64,000 nt of DNA from Lantana camara (Eukaryota > Streptophyta > Magnoliopsida > Lamiales > Verbenaceae). Within the stretch, counting starts at the first letter, position 1; the number at the start of each line of letters is the position of its first letter. Of the stretch, positions 8,678 to 18,899 are shown one piece after another. The notes under the pieces are model-generated. The model made no database searches. It was not told the origin of the DNA and was given only the letters and a program-made list of their open reading frames with translations. The position numbers were made by a program, and so were the translations under genes. The stretch is from contig CM074857.1 of NCBI GenBank assembly GCA_037501455.1, positions 32,446,001-32,510,000 on the forward strand, in the 5' to 3' direction.

Positions 8678-8767
8678 GGAGTGGAGCTTGAAGATGAAAT
8701 ATCGAGGATTGTATTAAGATCATTCATGAAGCCCAATCCTCGATATTTCATCTCCAAGCTCAACTCC
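8678..8767. ncRNA. Hairpin 3 (near-perfect 34-bp foldback, MIRNA-like candidate)
   Basis: The 5' arm at 8678-8711 and the 3' arm at 8734-8767 pair over 34 bp with only two mismatches, around a 22-nt loop (TATTAAGATCATTCATGAAGCC). A stem this long and clean is what a young plant MIRNA or a small foldback element shows. The duplex core is GATGAAATATCGAGGATTG with its complement. It matches no microRNA family I know. Relation to hairpins 1 and 2 suggests successive inverted duplications. Strand is undetermined. Confidence 0.5.
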
Positions 8768-8917
8768 GAAAGAGAAAGAGAAGCGGCTAGAAGTTTTGCT
8801 TGAAGGAAGTGGTAATTGGACTATTTATGGAAAAATTTAGGGCTACATGCATTAAATTAAATACTGAAAATAAATAAATACGATTTATATAAAATAAATA
8901 ACTAGACATAGATGAAG

Positions 8918-9075
8918 TATCGCTCGCGCGATTTATTAGGGAATTGTAAATTTTATAGGAAAGAAATTAGGTCTACATGCATTCAAAAACAAATCAAATA
9001 AATATTTAAAACAAATAAAAAACTAGCTCTTTATGAAGAATCGCTCGCGCGATTCATTAAATCGCTTGCACGATT
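8918..9075. repeat. Palindrome field 3
   Basis: A single unit lies at 8918 (TATCGCTCGCGCGATT) and a 21-bp-spaced pair at 9039 and 9060, just beyond the 3' end of the DUF1985/C48 gene. The surrounding AACTAGCTCTTTATGAAGAATCGC context resembles, in inverse orientation, the one next to the unit pair at 6180/6201. Confidence 0.8.
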
Positions 9076-11262
9076 TATTAAAGAATTGGACATAAATATT
9101 ATGAATACATACTGTGTAACTTAAATATTGTATTTATCAACTCCAAAAAATATTTCGGACGCTAAACGTAACCTTAAAAAAGAGGTATTATCGTCATCCA
9201 GAATATCCAGTGGTTCCCCACGCATGAGAAGCTCAATGTAATATAAGGAATAGATTCCACAATCGCCACTGAAAAAAAAAAAATAGAAATTAAATAAAAA
9301 TATAATTAAAAATTTTAGAGTTAGTAAATTTTAAATGTACCTTCGTTTATTTTTTGGACACCGAGCAAGTTGCAGCTTCCACATGTGCTTGAGGCTGTCA
9401 CCTAATTGCCTGAACTTTCCTGTGTGGGCCAACAATTTGGGAAAGAAAACACACAGATGGTTCAAAGCAATTTGGTAATTCCTGTGGTCAAGGGAACCAC
9501 CACCGCTGTCGTAAACTTTGATGACTCCCTCTTGGGGCAAAATCTCGACGGCCACCCAATGGGAATTTCCTGAGTTGACAATGCCATAAAATTTTGTAGC
9601 TCCTTCCCATGCACGGCCATGCAAAAATGGTAGAGAACCAGTTGGATACGGCAGAACAGTGTCCTCCTTCCATTTGATGGGATCATTCCAGAACCTTCAC
9701 ATCATATCAAATGAATGCGAGGCAGTCCGGATGTCTTCTTTGGGTTCATTCACAGGCCTCACACCCTTGGCACTCTTGGCACCAACCCTAACTCCAGCTT
9801 TGGCACCCCTCGGAGCATTGGCAGCAGTATCTGGCTTATTTGTAATAACGAGATTGCCATCTTCACCAACACAAACTGAATCTTCCTCTGTAATGAGACC
9901 CCTTGATAGATAATAATTCGTTTTAAGATGTTGGAAGAAAGTCTCATCGAGGACCAAACAATCCTGAGCATATTGATCTGGGAACCTTTTTTGTTTAAGC
10001 CTTATATTGACCAAACACTCATCCACATGCTGCAACGAGTGAATCAAAATAAAAACAATAAATATCAACTATGGATCATACATGTATTGACTAACATAAA
10101 CTATTAGGAAGTTTACCTCGGATATCAACCATACCCCATTTCTGAGGATGGTTAGGAAGAATTCCGCGTCGAAATCCAGACTTTGTCCACGAATTCTGTC
10201 TTTCGGCCCTGCACTAAGAACCCAGTTTATCAAGTAGCTAGAACTAGATTTTTCCGTATTCTTGGATAACCATCTGTTGTGAGATTGAGAGATGGTTTCT
10301 GCGGTTTGCGGACAAGGCAGTTGGGGCTGAGCCGTTAAGGCAGGGGTTGCTTCTTTAGCCTTGACTCTAGCTCTGGCTGTAGCTGTGCAAAGCCTCTTAA
10401 GTTGCAGCGTATAAGGTGACAGGAGGTATGCGGGCCTTCTTTTATTTCTCTTTGGTCTTTGACGTTTAGACCCTTCAACCTCCTGCACCATTACACTACG
10501 GCCTGCTTGGTGTTCTTTTTCCTTCTCTAAATGCTGCCATATCTTCTCAACAGTTGCCTTCACATATTCAGAATGAGCTTCAGCTTGGTCTTCTTTCTCC
10601 TTCTCCAAATGCAGCCATATTTTCTCAACAGTTGCATTCAAAGATTCAGAATTAGCTTCCACTTTCTGGAAGTTGGGGGTGCGGTGCCCCAATCAATTCC
10701 TGCGGCAGGTGGTTCTGTAGTTGGATGTGCTGGTGAGGGGAACCAATCCATGTTAGAATTCATGAGATTATCATCTTTTTGGACTGGAAGGGGCAATTCA
10801 TCCCCAATGATCAAAAGGGTGCACCCTTTCAAACATTGATGTAGATAATCAATGGGTGCATCCTCTTCTTCTGAACTTGTTTGTTCATGAAGGTCCCTGA
10901 TGTAACTCATATTCTTTTCAATGCTGGAGGGCAACAAAAATGGACGTACCTGATCCTGTTACATCAAAAAATAATAGATGTTAAAGGTATTCGGTGATCC
11001 ATGGCAAAGAAAATAATATAAATTTTGTTCAAACCTCAGGTCCATGGTTATTTAACTTTTGCCGCAATTCTTCAATATCGATTGGGTTCCCTCTACTGTG
11101 CATCCATCTGAACATCCTGGGGAGTGGTAGTTTGGACATGTGGGAATCATCATGTACTAGGCCGCATCCATAAGAACTTGCTATCGTTGGGCACATTTCG
11201 TAAGCCCACGCCTAAAAGGAACAAACAGAAAAAAAGGTGTATTATAGATTTTGTTTCAATTA

Positions 11263-11362
11263 AATCGCGTGAGCGATTCAACAAATCACGTGAGCGATTC
11301 AACAAGTCGCTTGAACGATTCAACAAATCGCGTGAGCGATTCATAAATTTGGGTAAGCGATT
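11263..11362. repeat. Five palindrome units at exact 21-bp steps inside intron 2 of the C48 gene
   Basis: Unit starts are 11263, 11284, 11305, 11326 and 11347, each step exactly 21 bp. The first four read AATCGCGTGAGCGATT with zero to three changes, and the fifth is decayed on its left half. The five-base linker is CAACA between the first units. The array fills most of the 186-bp intron (11397-11212). Confidence 0.92.
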
Positions 11363-12397
11363 AAGCTGAATAAGAGAAATATGATGATCATAATCACCTG
11401 CAAGGCCCATGGAAAACCTGAAACATGATAGGTCTTCGGTTTAGAGTCAGATTCTGTAGGGGGCAGCCATTTAGCAATATCCTTTTCCCTTTTTTTTTTA
11501 TTGAATCCATTGTCGCCTTGAATGACACTAGTCCCCAAGGATAAGAATAAAAAAAATCCAAGTCACTTGCAAAACAAAGATGATCCCTATTTACAACTCT
11601 CCCCTTTTCAATACCCAGCAACATGTTTTGTACAAAAAGCACATGGGCTATCTTCAAACGGTTTTCCACCGCAATCTTTTTATTGAATAATAAAATTTCC
11701 AAATCAGTGTCCTTCACTTTTGATTTCCATTTATTTCGGAGGATCCTCTTAAGAAAATCGTCGGCATTATTTATAACACTCAACTCATCAGCTCTATCGG
11801 GCATCTTACCTCCTCCACAATAAAGCCCAGTGACAAGAGCAAACTCCCTTAAGCCAAACCTAACTGGCTTTTGTCCTATCAAGACCCACAACTCATTCTC
11901 TTTCTTGGTGGGTAGGGAGTACATCATAAGATAATGAAGGAGGCTGCCTGAAAACCGCTTCCAACCAGAAGGCAGCTCTTCGGTATATTTTCTAAATACT
12001 CCTCCGAATTTTATTTCGTTCTCCTGAAGGAATTCTTTTACTGGGGAAAGACGCTCCCATGATGACCGGACTGTGATCCTCACAGTTGAAGAGAAGAAGT
12101 ACCTTTCCCAGAAATGGCGCATGTTGAATTTTGAAAAATCAATGCTCCGGGTGACCTCTTCTTCATACCCTTCCTCTAACTCATCGTCATCATCCTCCGC
12201 CTCATCAAATAACCCAATCATACCCATATTGTTCGAATGCCTTCGCTTACTCCTATTTTCCCGTATGTACCAGCCCCCTTCCGCAGTTTCTTCTTCTTCT
12301 CCGGTGTGTTCATCATCTCTGAACTCCTGAGATGTATCAGATCAAAAATACCATTTGTCAATATAAAAGATTTGAAATACATAAAAGGCGCCATTTT

Positions 12398-12434
12398 GAT
12401 CGCGTACGCGACTCAATAAATCGATTAAGCGAGT
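12398..12434. repeat. Palindrome pair inside intron 1 of the C48 gene
   Basis: GATCGCGTACGCGACT at 12398 and AATCGATTAAGCGAGT at 12419 are again 21 bp apart. They lie in the 215-bp intron between the tentative first exon and exon 2. Confidence 0.75.
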
Positions 12435-12571
12435 AATAGATACTTTCGATATAAACAACCCAAAAAACACAGTATATAAACAAGAGAATATAGTATCAAG
12501 TCCAGAACGAAAATTGAAAACAAAAAACAAAGAACCATTACGTTGTACTCGGCCTCTTGGGATATCTGCAT

Positions 12572-13017
12572 GGGATCAATAGTGCCTTCTCCTTCCCTTA
12601 CTGGGCTTTGGTTTGCCCCCCGCTGATGACATCTTGTTTGGTTGATCGTAAAAATGTGATAATAATCTGAATATAGGAGAGAGAAAATGGATGAAAACCC
12701 TAGTTTTTTTGCTTGTGAGGAAGATGACGAAGAATAAGAAGAAGAAGAACAGTCCTTTATACTTTACTTTCCTTCTTTTTACCTTTCTCCTCTTTCTCGC
12801 TAAAAGTTTGCTTATAACTGTTATCAAATTAATTAATGATGTGATTGGTTTGGCTCTTGTGGTGATATAGATATTAAATATAAATAACTGTCAGACAAAA
12901 AATGAAAAATTTTAATATAATGTACACAATGTTTACCGCCTTATCGGACATGTATATTACAAGAGGTTTAATTTTGTTTTTTTTTTTAATTATTATTTTA
13001 GAGAATTTGATTAATTA
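12572..13017. other. 5' flank of the C48 gene and left border of the satellite
   Basis: Upstream of the tentative ATG at 12571, an 18-codon frame starts MSSAGGKPKPSKGRRRHY at 12632. It could be an upstream ORF or the true N-terminus with another frameshift. Beyond it lies AT-rich DNA with a T11 run near 12977-12988. The satellite begins abruptly at 13018 and no inverted repeat marks the junction. Confidence 0.4.
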
Positions 13018-13346
13018 AGTGCGAACTACCTTAAGAATCACGTGGGCGATTCATGAAGTCGCCCACGCGATTTAACACATTTTGTGGCCACAATCAAGAT
13101 CATCTTATGAGAATTGGGTCAAATTTGTAATGGGATCATTTTATTATTGGTTATAGCAAAGCTTGATTTGAATGTACCAATCTCAATGTTTTGTACATAG
13201 TATCAAAGATGATGTTAGGATTTGTTTGGGATTATGACTAAGGTTTGCAATACATCGTAGCACACAGATAAGAATCGCTATGGGGCTCATATCAAACGCG
13301 AAAGAAACATGCTGGGGGACTAGCAAAGTACGATAAACCTATATTA

Positions 13347-13640
13347 AGTGCGAACTAATCGCGATTTAACACGTTTTGTGGCCACAATCAAGATCATCTT
13401 ATGAGAATTGGGTCAAATTTGTAATGGGATCATTTTATTATTGGTTATAGCGAAGCTTGATTTGAATGTACCAATCACAACGTTTTGTACATGGTATCAA
13501 AGATGATGTTAGGATTTGTTTGGGATTATGACTAAGGTTTGCAATACATCGTAGCACACAGATAAGAATCGCTATGGGGCTCATATCAAACGGGAAAGAA
13601 ACATGCTGGGGGACTAGCAAAGTACTATAAACCTATATTA
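13347..13640. repeat. Second monomer, lacking 35 bp including the dyad
   Basis: This monomer is 294 bp long. It goes from GCGAACTA directly to ATCGCGATTTAAC, removing the left palindrome, the spacer and half of the right palindrome. It is one of the outermost units at the array edge. The loss is precise to the hairpin, as expected from slippage or cleavage at a cruciform. Confidence 0.9.
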
Positions 13641-13658
13641 AGTGCGAACTACCTTAAG

Positions 13659-13695
13659 AATCGCGTGGGCGATTCATGAAGTCGCCCACGCGATT
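13659..13695. repeat. Representative satellite dyad (palindrome pair 21 bp apart)
   Basis: The arms 13659-13672 and 13682-13695 are perfect inverse complements of 14 bp with a 9-bp spacer. Seen differently, they are two imperfect AATCGC-N4-GCGATT units starting at 13659 and 13680, 21 bp apart, as in the fields at 6-9 kb. Nearly every monomer in the array carries this structure. Confidence 0.93.
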
Positions 13696-16600
13696 TAACA
13701 CGTTTTGTGGCCACAATCAAGATCATCTTATGAGAATTGGGTCAAATTTGTAATGGGATCATTTTATTATTGGTTATAGCGAAGCTTGATTTGAATGTAC
13801 CAATCTCAATGTTTTGTACATGGTATCAAAGATGATGTTAGGATTTGTTTGGGATTATGACTAAGGTTTGCAATACATCGTAGCACACAGATAAGAATCG
13901 CTATGGGGCTCATATCAAACACGAAAGAAAGATGCTGGGGGACTAGTAAAGTACTATAAACCTATATTAAGTGCGAACTACCTTAAGAATCGCGTGGGCG
14001 ATTCATGAAGTCGCCCACGCGATTTAACACGTTTTGTGGCCACAATCAAGATCATCTTACGAGAATTGGGTTAAATTTGTAATGGGATCATTTTACTATT
14101 GGTTACAGCGAAGCTTGATTTGAATGTACCAACCTCAATGTTTTGTACATGGTATCAAAGATGATGTCAGGATTTGTTTGGGATTATGACTAAGGTTTGC
14201 AATACATCGTAGCACACAGATAGGAATCGCTATGGGGCTCATATCAAACGGGAAAGAAACATGCTGGGGGACTAGCAAAGTACTATAAACCTATATTAAG
14301 TGCGAACTACCTTAAGAATCACGTGGGCGATTCATGAAGTCGCCCACGCGATTTAACACGTTTTGTGGCCACAATCAAGATCATCTTATGAGAATTGGGT
14401 CAAATTTGTAATGGGATCATTTTATTATTGGTTATAGCGAAGCTTGATTTGAATGTACCAATCTCAATGTTTTGTACATGGTATCAAAGATGATGTTAGG
14501 ATTTGTTTGGGATTATGACTAAGGTTTGCAATACATCGTAGCACACAGATAAGAATCGCTATGGGGCTCATATCAAACGCGAAAGAAACATGCTGGGGGA
14601 CTAACAAAGTACTATAAACCTATATTAAGTGCGAACTACCTTAAGAATCGCGTGGGCGATTCATGAACTCGCCCACGCGATGTAACACGTTTTGTGGCAA
14701 CAATCAAGATCATCTTACGAGAATTGGGTTAAATTTGTAATGGGATCATTTTACTATTGGTTATAGCGAAGCTTGATTTGAATGTACCAATCTCAATGTT
14801 TTGTACATGGTATCAAAGATGATGTTAGGATTTGTTTGGGATTATGACTAAGGTTTGCAATACATCGTAGCACACAGATAAGAATCGCTATGGGGCTCAT
14901 ATCAAACGCGAAAGAAACATGCTGGGGGACTAGCAAAGTACTATAAACCTATATTAAGTGCGAACTACCTTAAGAATCGCGTGGGCGATTCACGAAGTTG
15001 CCCACGCGATTTAACACGTTTTGTGGCCACAATCAAGATCATCTTATGAGAATTGGGTCAAATTTGTAATGGGATCATTTTATTATTGGTTATAGCGAAG
15101 CTTGATTTGAATGTACCAATCTCAATGTTTTGTACATGGTATCAAAGATGATGTTAGGATTTGTTTGGGATTATGACTAAGGTTTGCAATACATCGTAGC
15201 ACACAGATAAGAATCGCTATGGGGCTCATATCAAACGCGAAAGAAACATGCTGGGGGACTAGCAAAGTACTATAAACCTATATTAAGTGCGAACTACCTT
15301 AAGAATCGCGTGGGCGATTCACGAAGTCGCCCACGCGATGTAACACGTATTGTGGCCACAATCAAGATCATCTTATGAGAATTGGGTCAAATTTGTAATG
15401 GGATCATTTTATTATTGGTTATAGCGAAGCTTGATTTGAATGTACCAATCTCAATGTTTTGTACATGGTATCAAAGATGATGTTAGGATTTGTTTGGGAT
15501 TACGACTAAGGTTTGCAATACATCGTAGTACACAGATAAGAATCGCTATGGGGCTCATATCAAACGCGAAAGAAACATGCTGGGGGACTAGCAAAGTACT
15601 ATAAACCTATATTAAGTGCGAACTACCTTAAGAATCGCGTGGGCGATTCATGAAGTCGCCCACGCGATTTAACACGTTTTGTGGCCACAATCAAGATCAT
15701 CTTATGAGAATTGGGTCAAATTTGTAATGGGATCATTTTATTATTGGTTATAGCGAAGCTTGATTTGAATGTACCAATCTCAACGTTTTGTACATGGTAT
15801 CAAAGATGATGTTAGGATTTGTTTGGGATTATGACTAAGGTTTGCAATACATCGTAGCACACAGATAAGAATCGCTATGGGGCTCATATCAAACGCGAAA
15901 GAAACATGCTGGGGGACTAGCAAAGTACTATAAACCTATATTAAGTGCGAACTACCTTAAGAATCGCGTGGGCGATTCATGAAGTCGCCCACGCGATTTA
16001 ACACATTTTGTGGCCACAATCAAGATCATCTTATGAGAATTGGGTCAAATTTGTAATGGGATCATTTTATTATTGGTTATAGCGAAGCTTGATTTGAATG
16101 TACCAATCTCAATGTTTTGTACATGGTATCAAAGATGATGTTAGGATTTGTTTGGGATTATGACTAAGGTTTGCAATACATCGTAGCACACAGATAAGAA
16201 TCGCTATGGGTCTCATATCAAACGCGAAAGAAACATGCTGGGGGACTAGTAAAGTACTATAAACCTATATTAAGTGCGAACTACCTTAAGAATCGCGTGG
16301 GCGATTCATGAAGTCGGCCACGCGATTTAACACGTATTGTGGCGACAATCAAGATCATCTTATGAGAATTGGGTCAAATTTGTAATGGGATCATTTTATT
16401 ATTGGTTATAGCGAAGCTTGATTTGAATGTACCAATCTCAATGTTTTGTACATGGTATCAAAGATGATGTTAGGATTTGTTTGGGATTATGACTAAGGTT
16501 TGCAATACATCGTAGCACACAGATAAGAATCGCTATGGGGCTCATATCAAACACGAAAGAAACATGCTGGGGGACTAGTAAAGTACTATAAACCTATATT

Positions 16601-18899
16601 AAGTGCGAACTACCTTAAGAATCGCGTGGGCGATTCATGAAGTCGCCCACGCGATTTAACACGTTTTGTGGCCACAATCAAGATCATCTGACGAGAATTG
16701 GGTTAAATTTGTAATGGGATCATTTTACTATTGGTTATAGCGAAGCTTGATTTGAATGTACCAATCTCAATGTTTTGTACAAGGTATCAAAGATGATGTT
16801 AGGATTTGTTTGGGATTATGACTAAGGTTTGCAATACATCGTAGCACACAGACAAGAATCGCTATGGGGCTCATATCAAACGCGAAAGAAACATGCTGGG
16901 GGACTAACAAAGTACTATAAACCTATATTAAGGGCGAACTACCTTAAGAATCACGTGGGCGATTCATGAAGTCGCCCACGCGATTTAACACGTTTTGTGG
17001 CCACAATCAAGATCATCTTATGAGAATTGGGTCAAATTTGTAATGGGATCATTTTATTATTGGTTATAGCGAAGCTTGATTTGAATGTACCAATCTCAAT
17101 GTTTTGTACATGGTATCAAAGATGATGTTAGGATTTGTTTGGGATTATAACTAAGGTTTGCAATACATCGTAGCACACAGATAAGAATCGCTATGGGGCT
17201 CATATCAAACGCGAAAGAAACATGCTGGGGGACTAGCAAAGTACTATAAACCTATATTAAGTGCGAACTACCTTAAGAACCGCGTTGGCGATTCACGAAG
17301 TCGTCCACGCGATTTAACACGTTTTGTGGCCACAATCAAGATCATCTTATGAGAATTGGGTCAAATTTGTAATGAGATCATTTTATTATTGGTTATAGCG
17401 AAGCTTGATTTGAATGTACCAATCTCAATGTTTTGTACATGGTATCAAAGATGATGTGAGGATTTGTTTGGGATTGTGACTAAGGTTTGCAATACATCGT
17501 AGCACACAGATAGGAATCGCTATGGGGCTCATATCAAACGCGAAAGAAACATGCTGGGGGACTAGCAAAGTACTATAAACCTATATTAAGTGCGAACTAC
17601 CTTAAGAATCACGTGGGCGATTCACGAAGTCGCCCACGCGATTTAACACGTTTTGTGGCCACAATCAAGATCATCTTATGAGAATTGGGTCAAATTTGTA
17701 ATGGGATCATTTTATTATTGGTTATAGCGAAGCTTGATTTGAATGTACCAATCTCAATGTTTTGTACATGGTATCAAAGATGATGTTAGGATTTGTTTGG
17801 GATTATGACTAAGGTTTGCAATACATCGTAGCACACAGATAAGAATCGCTATGGGGCTCATATCAAACGCGAAAGAAACATGCTGGGGGACTAGCAAAGT
17901 ACTTTAAACCTATATTAAGTGCGAACTACCTTAAGAATCGCGTGGGCGATTCATGAAGTCGCCCACGCGATGTAACACGTATTGTGGCCACAATCAAGAT
18001 CATCTTATGAGAATTGGGTCAAATTTGTAATGGGATCATTTTATTATTGGTTATAGCGAAGCTTGATTTGAATGTACCAATCTCAATGTTTTGTACATGG
18101 TATCGAAGATGATGTTAGGATTTGTTTGGGATTATGACTAAGGTTTGCAATACATCGTAGCACACAGATAAGAATCGATATGGGGCTCATATCAAACGCG
18201 AAAGAAACATGTTGGGGGACTAGCAAAGTACTATAAAGCTATATTAAGTGCGGACTACCTTAAGAATCGCGTGGGCGATTTATGAACTCGCCCACGCGAT
18301 GTAACACGTTTTGTGGCCACAATCAAGATCATCTTACGAGAATTGGGTTAAATTTGTAATGGGATCATTTTACTATTGGTTATAGCGAAGCTTGATTTGA
18401 ATGTACCAATCTCAATGTTTTGTACATGGTATCAAAGATGATGTTAGGATTTGTTTGGGATTATGACTAAGGTTTGCAATACATCGTAGCACACAGATAA
18501 GAATCGCTATGGAGCTCATATCAAACGCGAAAGAAACATGCTGGGGGACTAGCAAAGTACTATAAACCTATATTAAGTGCGAACTACCTTAAGAATCGCG
18601 TTGGCGATTCACGAAGTCGTCCACGCGATTTAACACGTTTTGTGGCCACAATCAAGATCATCTTATGAGAATTGGGTCAAATTTGTAATGAGATCATTTT
18701 ATTATTGGTTATAGCGAAGCTTGATTTGAATGTACCAATCTCAATGTTTTGTACATGGTATCAACGATGATGTTAGGATTTGTTTGGGATTATGACTAAG
18801 GTTTGCAATACATCGTAGCACACAGATAAGAATCGCTATGGGGCTCATATCAAACGCGAAAGAAACATGCTGGGGGACTAGCAAAGTACTATAAACCTA

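Larger units (their letters stand above)
8427..8870. repeat. Duplicated segment, copy 2 (two hairpins)
   Basis: This is the counterpart of 5805-6125, with about 130 bp extra that carry hairpin 3. The order is the same: ATATCAGCATCACC start, hairpin, CCAAAACGGTGATTTGTTT, then AAGCGGCTAG and the ACATGCATT end. The extra hairpin resembles the neighbouring one (GGAGTGG-AGCTTGAAG against GGAGTGGGACTTGAAG), so it probably arose by local duplication. Confidence 0.75.
9121..12571 (-). pseudogene. DUF1985 plus Ulp1-type (C48) protease gene, six exons, damaged
   Basis: Exons on the - strand are 12571-12542 (tentative first exon), 12326-11398, 11211-11035, 10955-10117, 10029-9341 and 9268-9121, all with GT-AG introns of 72-215 bp. 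DUF1985 is in exons 2-3 (FGLREFALVTGLYCGGG, SGFPWALQ joined to AWAYEMCPTIASS). A basic, repeated coiled-coil region follows (two VEKIW-HLEKEKE units). The C48 domain closes the gene: His in NSHWVAVEI, Asp in IKVYDS and Cys in SGDCGIYSLYYIELL, the SGD codon being formed across the last intron. The usual oxyanion Gln six residues before the Cys appears as Asn. Such genes are carried by plant Mutator-like elements (Kaonashi type) and resemble SUMO proteases. Damage: one base missing at an A10 run (11490-11499 on +), one missing near 10670-10690, and a TGA at 9697-9699. With the two bases allowed for, the exons sum to 938 codons. Introns 1 and 2 carry palindrome units. Confidence 0.82.

Noticed and set aside
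8678..8767. Assignment of hairpin 3 to a known microRNA family
   Set aside because: Neither arm matches miR156, 162, 167, 168, 171, 172, 390, 394, 403, 482 or 2111 as I know them.
11124..11410. Frames encoding NRSRDLL or FNKSRER repeats
   Set aside because: They are translations of the 21-bp palindrome array in intron 2 of the C48 gene, not coding sequence.
5600..13017. Complete transposon with defined ends
   Set aside because: I searched both edges by eye for inverted repeats and 8-11-bp duplications and found none, so I claim only a transposon-like region.
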